NCBI GenBank assembly: GCA_020723345.1 | Contig: DYJA01000016.1 | Location: 25,106-89,105 of the forward strand | Length of the DNA: 64,000 bases | Direction: 5' to 3' | Origin: Candidatus Aquidulcis sp. | GTDB lineage: Bacteria; Chloroflexota; Anaerolineae; UBA4142 | Shown: piece by piece, positions 32,371-40,003 of the stretch | Layout of the letters: the number at the start of each line of letters is the position of its first letter | Numbering within the stretch: position 1 is the first letter of the stretch | Translations under genes and position numbers: made by a program | Notes under the pieces: model-generated | What the model saw: the letters and a program-made list of their open reading frames with translations, nothing else | The model's database searches: none | Told to the model about the DNA's origin: nothing

Positions 32371-33093
32371 ATGCCCAAGTCCCAACTGTATCTGCAAACG
32401 CGCGAACACATTCTGGAATTGATCCACCAGCCCCGCATCCAACCCGGCGATCAACTGCCCAGTGAAACGGCGTTGAGCCAAACCCTCGGCGTCAGCCGCA
32501 ACACCCTTCGCGACGCCCTCATGTCGCTGGAGCAAGACGGCATCGTGTTTCGTCGGCACGGCACCGGTACGTTCGTGGCGTCCTCGCCTCATCATTTGAG
32601 AACCAGTCTGAACCGCATCCTCCCCATTCCCGAACTCATCGCGGCTTCGGGTTTCAAGCCGCAGATCGCAGAGTTGAAAATCAGTGCGCTCGTCGGTCCC
32701 TCGGATGCCCACCAGATCCTGGGGGTGCCGCCTACCGAGAAGATCCAAGCCGTCGCGCTGTTGCACTTGGCAGGCAAACGTCCCGCCGTCTATATCACGT
32801 ACTGGCTGAGTCCTGTTCTACGCGCGGATCACGTCCGCTGGGACACGTTCGATGGTCACATGCAGAATTTCATCGAACGCACATTCCACACGCGCATTCA
32901 ACGCTCGTACGTGCGAATCCACGCGGTTAGCGCGACGAAAGAACTCGCGGCTAAACTGAAAGTGAAAAAATCTAGTCCGCTCCTCAAATTGACGCACGTG
33001 GCGTACACTTCGACCGATCAACCGGTGTACTGTAGCACATCGTACCAAGACTCGGAACTACTTGAAGTGACGGTCGTGCGTCACCGCAAATAA
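32371..33093 (+). CDS. GntR-family transcriptional regulator (UTRA effector domain)
   Basis: A 240-residue protein. The N-terminal winged HTH is classic GntR: LQTREHILELI, IQPGDQLPSETALSQTLGVS, RNTLRDALMSLEQDGIVFRR, GTGTFV. The rest is a UTRA/HutC-type ligand domain (SGFKPQIAELKISALVG, VYITYWLS, then ELLEVTVVRHRK). Members sense small metabolites and usually repress adjacent uptake and catabolic genes. The importer, nucleoside phosphorylase and adenine deaminase downstream are the likely targets. The ATG at 32371 is chosen over the TTG at 32365. Confidence 0.87.
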   Translation: MPKSQLYLQTREHILELIHQPRIQPGDQLPSETALSQTLGVSRNTLRDALMSLEQDGIVFRRHGTGTFVASSPHHLRTSLNRILPIPELIAASGFKPQIAELKISALVGPSDAHQILGVPPTEKIQAVALLHLAGKRPAVYITYWLSPVLRADHVRWDTFDGHMQNFIERTFHTRIQRSYVRIHAVSATKELAAKLKVKKSSPLLKLTHVAYTSTDQPVYCSTSYQDSELLEVTVVRHRK

Positions 33094-33109
33094 TTTATGT
33101 CCCGGCCCG

Positions 33110-33172
33110 AGATCAACCTCGCGAAGGTTGACTTGAGGCAGACTCGAGATCGAGATCAACCTTCGCAAGGGT
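33110..33172. repeat. GATCAACCTCGCGAAGGTTGA repeat
   Basis: GAGATCAACCTCGCGAAGGTT and GAGATCAACCTTCGCAAGG units, a relative of 25548-25605, lie before the substrate-binding protein gene. Confidence 0.7.
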
Positions 33173-33229
33173 GTCGACAAGGACTGGACGATGATTCCAG
33201 TCCATCGAAAAAATACTTTAGGAGGAAGT

Positions 33230-34429
33230 ATGAACGCCAAGAACAAAAAGTACGTGTGCCTCGTCGGCTTGCTGCTTGCCCTAACACTATTGGCAGCGTG
33301 CGCGCCCGCGCCGACGCCCGCGCCAACCGCCGCGCCGCCGACCGCCGCGCCCAAGCCAACCGTTGCGCCGACGGTTGCGCCAACTGCCGCGCCGGTCGCG
33401 ACCACCGCGCCCACTGTCGCGCCGACGGCTGCGCCCAAGCCGACGGAGGCGACGCCCAACTTCGCCGGCAAGACGCTCAACGTCTCGTTCTTTGCCTTTA
33501 ACGTCGATCTCATCAACAAAAACATCAATCAGCCCTTTGAGAAAAAGTACGGCGCAAAAATCGTGTACGACACCGGCAACAACGCCGACCGCCTCGCCAA
33601 ACTTGTCGCGCGCAAAGACAATCCGAACATCGACGTCGTCGCGTTCTCGACCGAATTCTTGCTGCGCGCGGTTCAAGCCGGAGTCATTCAACCGTACGAT
33701 CCGGCGAAGATCAAAAACATCGATCAACTGTACGATTGGGCGAAAGATCCGCTCGGCAACAAGATGGGCGTCGGCTACACCATTTCCGGCTACACCATGT
33801 TCTATCGCGAAGACAAAGTCAAAGAGCCGCTTACATCGTGGAAAGACTTGTGGCGTCCCGATTTGAAGGGGTACGTCTCGCTGCCCGACATCACCACGAC
33901 GAACGGTCCTGCGACGATTGCCTTGATCGCCAAAGCGTGGGGCGGCGATCTCAACAATGATCAAATCGCGTGGGACAAACTCGCCGAACTGAAACCCAAC
34001 CTGATCACCGCGTACAAAAATTCGGCGGAACTGATCACGCTCGTTCAGCAAGATGAAGTGTGGGTGTCCGGTTATTCGACGTTTGCGTGGGGCAATTTGC
34101 TCAACACCAAGAAACCGCTCAAGTCCGTGGTACCGAAAGAAGGTCTCGTCGGCTTCGTCAACACGCTGAGCGTCGTCAAGGGCTCGCCGAACGCCGAACT
34201 CGCGCAGGCGTACATTGACTTTATGATCTCGGAACAAGTCCAACTCGCGGAAGCGCTCGATCTGGTGGACTCGCCCGCGAACAAAAACGTCAAGGTGCCA
34301 GCCGACATTGCGGCAAAGTTGACGTATGGCGACGATGTGATCAAGTCGCTCATGTTCCTGAACGATCAGCAAATCGCCAACAAGCGCCAAGGTTGGATCG
34401 ATCGCTGGAACAAGTTGATGGCGAAATAA
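33230..34429 (+). CDS. ABC importer substrate-binding lipoprotein (PotD-like)
   Basis: A 399-residue protein. The lipobox LLAAC (about residue 23) is followed by an Ala/Pro/Thr spacer (APTPAPTAAPPTAAPKPT) and a type 2 periplasmic-binding fold of the PotD/family-1 group: NISFFAFN-like start of the first lobe, YDTGNNADRLAKLVARKD, GVGYTISGYTMFYREDKV, WKDLWRPDLKGYVSLPDITT and LAQAYIDFMISEQVQ. In a bacterium without outer membrane it is tethered to the cell surface. AGGAGG precedes the ATG at 33230. The two permease genes and the ATPase follow. The substrate may be a polyamine-like or purine-related compound, suggested by PotD similarity and by the deaminase and phosphorylase downstream. Confidence 0.87.
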   Translation: MNAKNKKYVCLVGLLLALTLLAACAPAPTPAPTAAPPTAAPKPTVAPTVAPTAAPVATTAPTVAPTAAPKPTEATPNFAGKTLNVSFFAFNVDLINKNINQPFEKKYGAKIVYDTGNNADRLAKLVARKDNPNIDVVAFSTEFLLRAVQAGVIQPYDPAKIKNIDQLYDWAKDPLGNKMGVGYTISGYTMFYREDKVKEPLTSWKDLWRPDLKGYVSLPDITTTNGPATIALIAKAWGGDLNNDQIAWDKLAELKPNLITAYKNSAELITLVQQDEVWVSGYSTFAWGNLLNTKKPLKSVVPKEGLVGFVNTLSVVKGSPNAELAQAYIDFMISEQVQLAEALDLVDSPANKNVKVPADIAAKLTYGDDVIKSLMFLNDQQIANKRQGWIDRWNKLMAK

Positions 34430-34435
34430 AATCGC

Positions 34436-34518
34436 GTAGGGGCGTTTCACACTTGCCCTGGCGGGGACGTGGCTGTGGCGAAGTACGCCACAGTCATGCC
34501 AGGGTGAAACGCCCCTAC
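34436..34518. repeat. Nested GTAGGGGCGTTTCAC inverted repeat
   Basis: Perfect outer arms (GTAGGGGCGTTTCAC / GTGAAACGCCCCTAC) surround an inner TGGCGAAGTACGCCA hairpin, in the gap between the binding protein and the first permease. Confidence 0.85.
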
Positions 34519-34528
34519 AAAAATATCA

Positions 34529-35356
34529 ATGCGCCAACTCTTTCAAACGCGCACGATTCTTCTGCTCATCACGCCCGCGCTGTCGTTTCTCGCGCTCTTC
34601 TTTTTGCTGCCGCTCGTGTTCGTGCTCGCGGACAGCGTGCGCGATCCGGGCGGCTTGACGCTGCAGCGCTACGGCGATTTTCTCGCGCAAGATCAAACGC
34701 GCAACGTGTACTTGCGCACGCTGCAACTCGGCGTGATCGTCACCGGACTGGCGGCGCTGATGGGCTATCCTGCCGCGTACCTCATCGCGCGGATGCCGGC
34801 GAATCGCCGCGCGCTCGCGATGTCGCTCGTCATTCTGCCGCTGCTGACCAATCCGGTCGCGCGCACGTACGCGTGGCTTGTGATCCTGGGACGCAACGGA
34901 TTCTTCAATCAAGCGATGGTCGGTCTCGGTCTTATCGCCGAGCCGATTCGGATTATCTACACCGAAAACGCGATCGTCATCGGGCTGCTGCAACTTTTCC
35001 TGCCGCTGATGGTACTCACGCTCGTCAGCGCGATGGAAAATATTCCGACCGACGTCGAAGAAGCCGCGCGCAGTTTAGGCGCAGGCGGACTGCAAACATT
35101 TCTGCGCGTCATTCTGCCCCTCTCTGCCGACGGCTTGGTCTTGGGCGGCACGCTCGTTTTCACCGGCAGTATCACCGCGTACGTCACACCCGCGATCCTT
35201 GGTGGCACGCGCGTGCTGATGCTCGCGACGCTTTTGCAGCAGCGCGCGATCGTGCTGCTCGACTGGAGCGGCGCGACGATCATCGCGGTCGTGATGATCA
35301 TGACGACGCTCTTGATAAACGGACTGTTACGTCAGTTGCGTCCTAGATCTGTGTAG
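34529..35356 (+). CDS. ABC importer permease (PotB-like)
   Basis: A 275-residue protein with about six TM helices, for example LLITPALSFLALFFLLPLVF near residues 13-32. The ABC-permease EAA loop is EEAARSLGAGGLQTFLRVILPL near residues 177-198, which docks to the ATPase. The start of the mature region (DSVRDPGGLTLQRYGDFLA) is the usual PotB-type external segment. It pairs with the next permease to form the channel for the solute brought by the upstream binding protein. The gap before it is a nested palindrome. Confidence 0.88.
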   Translation: MRQLFQTRTILLLITPALSFLALFFLLPLVFVLADSVRDPGGLTLQRYGDFLAQDQTRNVYLRTLQLGVIVTGLAALMGYPAAYLIARMPANRRALAMSLVILPLLTNPVARTYAWLVILGRNGFFNQAMVGLGLIAEPIRIIYTENAIVIGLLQLFLPLMVLTLVSAMENIPTDVEEAARSLGAGGLQTFLRVILPLSADGLVLGGTLVFTGSITAYVTPAILGGTRVLMLATLLQQRAIVLLDWSGATIIAVVMIMTTLLINGLLRQLRPRSV

Positions 35357-35377
35357 TTCGACAATGGCAGATTTTCC

Positions 35378-35446
35378 CACCGATGGAAAGGAACACAGAA
35401 AATAAAGCAGAGGACGAGCATCCGTGTGCCTTTCGATCAGTGGGGA
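35378..35446. repeat. CCCACCGATGGAAAGG / CCTTTCGATCAGTGGG imperfect inverted repeat
   Basis: The two arms lie between the two permease genes; a TATAAT (35450-35455) follows but no good -35 box was found. Confidence 0.55.
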
Positions 35447-35478
35447 GGGTATAATCTGAAATTTCCAAAGTAGTCAAA

Positions 35479-36258
35479 ATGAAGAAATCGCCTTTGCTCT
35501 ACACTGCGTTCATCATCGTCTTTACATTCTTGTTGGGACCATTCCTCGTCATTCTCATCGCGTCTTTCAGCGGCGACGCGTCCATGGCGTTTCCGCCGAA
35601 AGGATTTTCGGTGCAGTGGTTCCAAAAAGTGCTTGACGTCCGGATGTTCCGCGACGCATTCTGGACGAGTTTGCAACTCGCCGTCGCGTCGACGCTCACC
35701 GCGTTGGTGCTTGGCACGCCGGTCGCATACGCGCTCGTGCGTTTCAAGTTTCGCGGGCAGAACGTCGTCGAGATTTTATTTTCATTGCCAGCGATTGTAC
35801 CAGAACTCGTCCTCGGTTTCGGGTTGCTGCAATATTTCGCGTTGCGGATGAACATGCCGATTTTTCCCGGCTTGTACTTTGGACACACCGCGATTCTCTT
35901 TCCGTACGCCGTGCGCGTCGTCTCGACGTCGCTTCGCAATTTCGATCCCGCCATCGAAGAAGCCGCGATCAGTCTGGGCGCGTCGCGGCTGAAAAGTTTT
36001 CTACTCGTCGTAATGCCGAATTTGCGCGCGGCATTTCTCGCCGCGTTCATCCTCGCGTTCATCACATCGTTCAACAACGTTTCGGTCTCGCTTTTTCTGA
36101 CGGGACCCGGCGTCGCGACGCTACCGATTCAAATGCTCGCGTACATGGAAATGTATTTCGATCCAACCATTGCCGCGCTGTCATCGATCATCATCGTGAT
36201 CACGTTCGCCATCGTGCAAACCGCCGAGCGCGCGTTCGGTATTTCGCAACATATTTGA
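35479..36258 (+). CDS. ABC importer permease (PotC-like)
   Basis: A 259-residue protein with six predicted TM helices (first AFIIVFTFLLGPFLVILIAS, about 9-28). The external segment FPPKGFSVQWFQKVLD and the EAA loop EEAAISLGASRLKSFLLVV (near residues 161-179) identify a PotC-type permease. It completes the heterodimeric channel with the PotB-like protein. It ends just before the ATPase gene with a GTG start possible at the stop, so it is co-translated. Confidence 0.88.
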   Translation: MKKSPLLYTAFIIVFTFLLGPFLVILIASFSGDASMAFPPKGFSVQWFQKVLDVRMFRDAFWTSLQLAVASTLTALVLGTPVAYALVRFKFRGQNVVEILFSLPAIVPELVLGFGLLQYFALRMNMPIFPGLYFGHTAILFPYAVRVVSTSLRNFDPAIEEAAISLGASRLKSFLLVVMPNLRAAFLAAFILAFITSFNNVSVSLFLTGPGVATLPIQMLAYMEMYFDPTIAALSSIIIVITFAIVQTAERAFGISQHI

Positions 36259-36267
36259 GTGAATCCA

Positions 36268-37329
36268 ATGTCATTTCTCGAACTCAACAACCTTCAAGTC
36301 GGCTACGAAAAAGATTCGTCGGTTCTCAACGATTTTCATTTGACCGTCGAGAAAGGCGAACTCGTTTCGCTGCTCGGTCCCAGTGGCTGCGGCAAAACGA
36401 CGACGCTGCGAACGATTGCCGGTTTCATCGAGCCGACGCGCGGTCAAGTGCTGATCAACGCACGCGATTACACCCGAACGCCGCCGAACAAACGCAACAT
36501 CGGTTTGGTGTTTCAGTCGTACGCGCTCTTTCCGCACCTTTCGATTTTTGAAAACGTCGCGTTCGGATTGCGGATGCGTCGCGTCAACACCAGCGATACG
36601 AAAAAACGCGTCGCCGCCGCGCTCGCAATGGTCGATCTAACCGGCTATGAAAATCGTCTCCCGGCGCAACTCTCCGGCGGACAGCGGCAGCGCGTCGCGC
36701 TCGCGCGCGCGGTCGTCATCGAACCGGATTTGCTCTTGCTCGACGAGCCGCTGTCGAATCTTGACGCGAAATTGCGCGTCGGAATGCGCGCGGAATTGCA
36801 CCGCTTGCAACGACAGCTCGGACTCACCGCCGTCTACGTGACGCACGATCAAGTCGAGGCGATGAGTTTGTCCGACCGCGTCCTCGTGATGAACAAAGGC
36901 AAGATCGAACAAGAAGGCAAGCCGGAAGAAATTTTCTATCGCCCCGCGACGCCGTTCGTCGCGCGGTTTATGGGCTTTGACAATCAATTCGCCGGACGCG
37001 TGAAAAACATCGGCGACAATCAGGTCGAGATCGAAGCCGGGACGTGTCGTCTAATCGCGCGTCCGCACTTTATTCCGGACGTGCGCGTCGGCGATCCGGT
37101 CGACGTGCTGTTCCGCCCCGAAGTCGCGCAACTCGCGCGCGCGCCGGGCGATAACGCGATTCCCGGCGAGATCGTGTTCCGCACGTTTCAAGGCAGCACG
37201 GGCGAATACTTGGTGCGCTGCGCGCTCGGCGAATTCACCGTCGCGCTCGCGGAGACATCGCCATCGTTCACGCCGGGTGCGATTCACGTCGTCGTCGCGC
37301 CGGAGAATCTGATCGTCGAAAAACCGTAG
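36268..37329 (+). CDS. ABC importer ATPase (PotA-like)
   Basis: A 353-residue ATPase: Walker A GPSGCGKTTTLRTIAG, Q-loop LVFQSYALFPHLS, signature LSGGQRQRVALARA, Walker B LLLLDEPLSNLDAK, H-loop YVTHDQVEAMSL, and a C-terminal TOBE region (RPHFIPDVRVGDPVDVLFRP). It energises the PotB/PotC-like channel. The ATG at 36268 gives the usual short start; a GTG at 36259 directly after the preceding stop would add three residues. The stop is followed by a perfect hairpin. Confidence 0.9.
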   Translation: MSFLELNNLQVGYEKDSSVLNDFHLTVEKGELVSLLGPSGCGKTTTLRTIAGFIEPTRGQVLINARDYTRTPPNKRNIGLVFQSYALFPHLSIFENVAFGLRMRRVNTSDTKKRVAAALAMVDLTGYENRLPAQLSGGQRQRVALARAVVIEPDLLLLDEPLSNLDAKLRVGMRAELHRLQRQLGLTAVYVTHDQVEAMSLSDRVLVMNKGKIEQEGKPEEIFYRPATPFVARFMGFDNQFAGRVKNIGDNQVEIEAGTCRLIARPHFIPDVRVGDPVDVLFRPEVAQLARAPGDNAIPGEIVFRTFQGSTGEYLVRCALGEFTVALAETSPSFTPGAIHVVVAPENLIVEKP

Positions 37330-37378
37330 GACAATTTTCTAAATTGCCTACGCACGACAATTTGAAAAATTGTCCTAC
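37326..37378. repeat. GTAGGACAATTTTC / GAAAAATTGTCCTAC inverted repeat
   Basis: It begins at the PotA-like stop codon and ends just before the AGGAG of the phosphorylase gene. A cousin (GTAGGACAAATT...AATTTGTCCTAC) lies at 56466-56493. Confidence 0.8.
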
Positions 37379-37387
37379 AGGAGAACC

Positions 37388-38122
37388 ATGACCGAGATTC
37401 AAAAACACATTCGCTGCAAACCCGGCGATGTCGCGCGGTACGTGCTTGTGCCCGGCGATCCAGGTCGCGTCAAGCGCATCGCCGAGCAAATGGACGAAGC
37501 GCATCTCGTCGCGGAGAATCGCGAGTACGTGGTTTACACCGGCACGACCCAGGATGTGCCGGTGAGCGTTTGCTCGACCGGCATCGGCGGACCCGCCGCG
37601 TCCATCGCGATTGAAGAACTCGTCAAGGTTGGCGCGCAAGTTTTCATTCGCGTCGGTTCCGCGGGCGGACGGCAAGACGACATCGCGATCGGTACGCCGG
37701 TCATCATCACCGCCGCGCATCGCGGTGAAGGCACGTCGAAAGTGTACCTGCCGGTTGAATTTCCCGCCGTCGCCGATCTCGACGTGACGAACGCGCTCGT
37801 CGCCGCGGCGCGTGAGAGCGGACAACCGTACCGCGTCGGCGTCGGTTTTACGCGCGATGCGTACTACGTGCAAGACAAGGCGTTGAATGAGTTGTTGAAA
37901 AGCGTCGGCGTCGTCGCGGCGGAGCAAGAGGCATCGCTGTTGTTCATCGTCGGCAGCGTGCGCCGCGTGCGCGTCGGCGCGATTGTTTCGACCGATTCGA
38001 ACATCTGGTTGCCGGTACAACCGACGCTCGAAGAAAAAGAAAAACTGTTTCGCATCGGCGAGAAAAAAGCGATCACGATCGCGTTACGCGCGGTGCAGAT
38101 TCTTGCAGAGCGCGGAATATAA
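37388..38122 (+). CDS. Nucleoside phosphorylase (uridine phosphorylase type)
   Basis: A 244-residue PNP/UDP family enzyme: VLVPGDPGRVKRIAEQMD (phosphate-binding GDPGR), CSTGIGGPAASIAIEELVK, FIRVGSAGG, and a C-terminal AAEQEASLLFIVG (ribose-binding Glu-x-Glu-like segment EQEAS). It splits nucleosides with phosphate into base and ribose-1-P. The uridine phosphorylase subgroup is favoured by length and by the GIGGPAASIAIEEL block, but the purine subgroup is not excluded. The adenine deaminase downstream and the importer upstream point to nucleoside or purine scavenging. AGGAG lies 4 bases upstream at the edge of a repeat. Confidence 0.87.
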   Translation: MTEIQKHIRCKPGDVARYVLVPGDPGRVKRIAEQMDEAHLVAENREYVVYTGTTQDVPVSVCSTGIGGPAASIAIEELVKVGAQVFIRVGSAGGRQDDIAIGTPVIITAAHRGEGTSKVYLPVEFPAVADLDVTNALVAAARESGQPYRVGVGFTRDAYYVQDKALNELLKSVGVVAAEQEASLLFIVGSVRRVRVGAIVSTDSNIWLPVQPTLEEKEKLFRIGEKKAITIALRAVQILAERGI

Positions 38123-38125
38123 CAA

Positions 38126-38195
38126 TAGGACGCAGACGAACGCGGACAAACGCGGCTTTTGTTTTTCCGCGTCCATCCGCGTTCGTCCGCGTCCC
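38126..38195. repeat. GGACGCAGACGAACGCGGA / TCCGCGTTCGTCCGCGTCC inverted repeat
   Basis: Long complementary arms around a CTTTTGTTTTTC loop. Copies of the family are at 42431-42494 and, as fragments, near 47585 and 61839. Confidence 0.85.
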
Positions 38196-38214
38196 ATCTT
38201 TGCTTGAGTGAAAA

Positions 38215-39963
38215 ATGCTTCAGCTTGATTTGTTGATTTACCACGCGCGCATCGCCGATGTTTTTCGAATGCGCGTGTTCGATGGCTGGATCGGGATTCG
38301 CGATGGACGATTCGTGTACGTCGAAGAGGGCGCGCCGCCAAAGGAAATCATCGCCGACGAAACGCGCGATCTCGGCGGGCGCGTGCTCGCGCCCGGCTTG
38401 ATCGACGCGCACATGCACATTGAATCGTCGCTGTTGACGCCGCGCGCGTTCGCGCACGCGGTCATTCCTCATGGCACGACGGCGGTCCTCGCCGATCCAC
38501 ACGAAGTCGCCAACGTTGCGGGCGAAGAAGGCGTGCGCTGGATGATCCGCGCGTCGCAGAATTTGCCGCTGCGGATTTTCTACGCGATTCCAAGTTGCGT
38601 CCCCGCGACCTCGCCCGAAATCGAATGGACGCGCGCGGTGTTCGATGCGACCACGGTGAAACGACTCGCGCGCGAACCCTCCGTGATCGCGCTCGGCGAA
38701 GTGATGGATTATGGGCAGGTTCTCGCGAACGGCGAACGCTTGCGCGGCATGGTGGACGCGGCACACGACGCGGGGCTGTTGGTCGAAGGACACATCCCAA
38801 CTTTGCGCGGCGCAGAGTTGTCGCATTATCTCGCGTGGCGCATCACCTCGGATCACACGTTGACGACGCCGGAGAAAATCCGCGAACAAATCTCCAAAGG
38901 TGTCGTGGTGATGCTGCAAAGCAAGTCTTGTGTAACCGAGAACATCACCGCCGTCAACGCGCTGCCCGATCGTTCGCACATTCTGCTCGTCACCGACGAC
39001 ATCGAACCGTCGATACTGACTCAGGGACATTTGTCGCTCATCGTGCGCGCGGCAATTGACGCGGGTATGCCGCCGATTGAAGCGCTTGCCTCCGCGACGA
39101 TTCGCCCGGCGCGCTATCTCGGCTTGCGCGATCTGGGCGGCATCGCGCCGGGGTTCCGCGCAGATTTCGCGGTGCTCGACGAACTTGCCGCGTTTCCGCC
39201 GCGCCAAGTGTTTGTCGGAGGCAAACTAGTCGCGCAGAATGGCGAAATGATCGCGCGTGATTTTCCGCCAACGCTCCCTGCCCCCGATGGCGTGACACTA
39301 CCGGATCCCTTCACGCGCGACGATTTTGCGCTTGTACGCGACGCATCACGCATCACGCATCCTTCGACTCCGCTCCGCTCCGCTCAAGACGCAACACGCA
39401 ACACGGTTCTCGCCAACGCCGTCGTCATCACGAGCGCGGTCACGAGTCTCACCGATCTCGAACGCGTGCGCGTGCGCGTCGAAAATGGTTTCGCGCAATT
39501 CGCGGACGACGATCCACTCGCGCTCGTCGCGGTGATCGCGCGCGATGGTTCGTCGAAATCGGTGGGCGTCGTACAAGACCTGGGTTTGCGCGTGGGCGCG
39601 TGCGCGTCCAGTTTCGCGCACGATAGCCACAACTTGCTCGTCGTCGGACGCGATGCGGAGGAAATGCGCGCGGCGGCGAACGCAGTCCGCGAAATGCGCG
39701 GCGGCGTCGCGGTCGTGCGCGACGGTGCAGTGCTCGCGCGATTGCTGTTGCCGGTGTTCGGTTTGCTCAGCGACGCGCCGCTCAATCGAACCGCGCGCGC
39801 TTTCGAATCAGTTGAGAACGCGCTGCGCGATTTGGGAGTACGGCATCAGCGTCCATTTTTGATGCTGGCATTACTCGCGCTCACTGTCTCGCCGCGTTTC
39901 AAGTTCAGCGACAAAGGCGTGGTGGATGTGGAAGCGCGACGGTTGTTGCCGACGTGGGAATAA
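38215..39963 (+). CDS. ade: Adenine deaminase
   Basis: A 582-residue amidohydrolase that converts adenine to hypoxanthine and ammonia. Diagnostic segments are GLIDAHMHIESSLLTPRAFA (metal-binding H-x-H), VIPHGTTAVLADPHEVANV, DYGQVLANGERLRGMVDAAH, GHIPTLRGAELSHYLA, LLVTDDIEPS and a C-terminal VGRDAEEMRAAANAV. Residues about 378-395 are a repeat-derived insert (STPLRSAQDATRN, from the CTTCGACTCCGCTCCGCTC copy at 39360-39391), again in frame. It lies last in the operon with the phosphorylase and importer. A terminator follows directly. Confidence 0.93.
   Translation: MLQLDLLIYHARIADVFRMRVFDGWIGIRDGRFVYVEEGAPPKEIIADETRDLGGRVLAPGLIDAHMHIESSLLTPRAFAHAVIPHGTTAVLADPHEVANVAGEEGVRWMIRASQNLPLRIFYAIPSCVPATSPEIEWTRAVFDATTVKRLAREPSVIALGEVMDYGQVLANGERLRGMVDAAHDAGLLVEGHIPTLRGAELSHYLAWRITSDHTLTTPEKIREQISKGVVVMLQSKSCVTENITAVNALPDRSHILLVTDDIEPSILTQGHLSLIVRAAIDAGMPPIEALASATIRPARYLGLRDLGGIAPGFRADFAVLDELAAFPPRQVFVGGKLVAQNGEMIARDFPPTLPAPDGVTLPDPFTRDDFALVRDASRITHPSTPLRSAQDATRNTVLANAVVITSAVTSLTDLERVRVRVENGFAQFADDDPLALVAVIARDGSSKSVGVVQDLGLRVGACASSFAHDSHNLLVVGRDAEEMRAAANAVREMRGGVAVVRDGAVLARLLLPVFGLLSDAPLNRTARAFESVENALRDLGVRHQRPFLMLALLALTVSPRFKFSDKGVVDVEARRLLPTWE
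39360..39391. repeat. CTTCGACTCCGCTCCGCTC repeat inside the adenine deaminase gene
   Basis: A CTGAGCGGA/TCGAAGGA family copy translated as STPLRSAQDA, the same peptide seen inside the DUF4062-STAND protein. Confidence 0.85.
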
Positions 39964-40000
39964 GAGACCCGAAGGATTTTGGAAATCCTTCGGGTCTTTT
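39964..40000. terminator. Bidirectional terminator between convergent genes
   Basis: GACCCGAAGGATTT and its exact complement with a 4-base loop, then TTTT. It separates ade from the minus-strand subtilase gene. Confidence 0.85.
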
Positions 40001-40003
40001 GCT

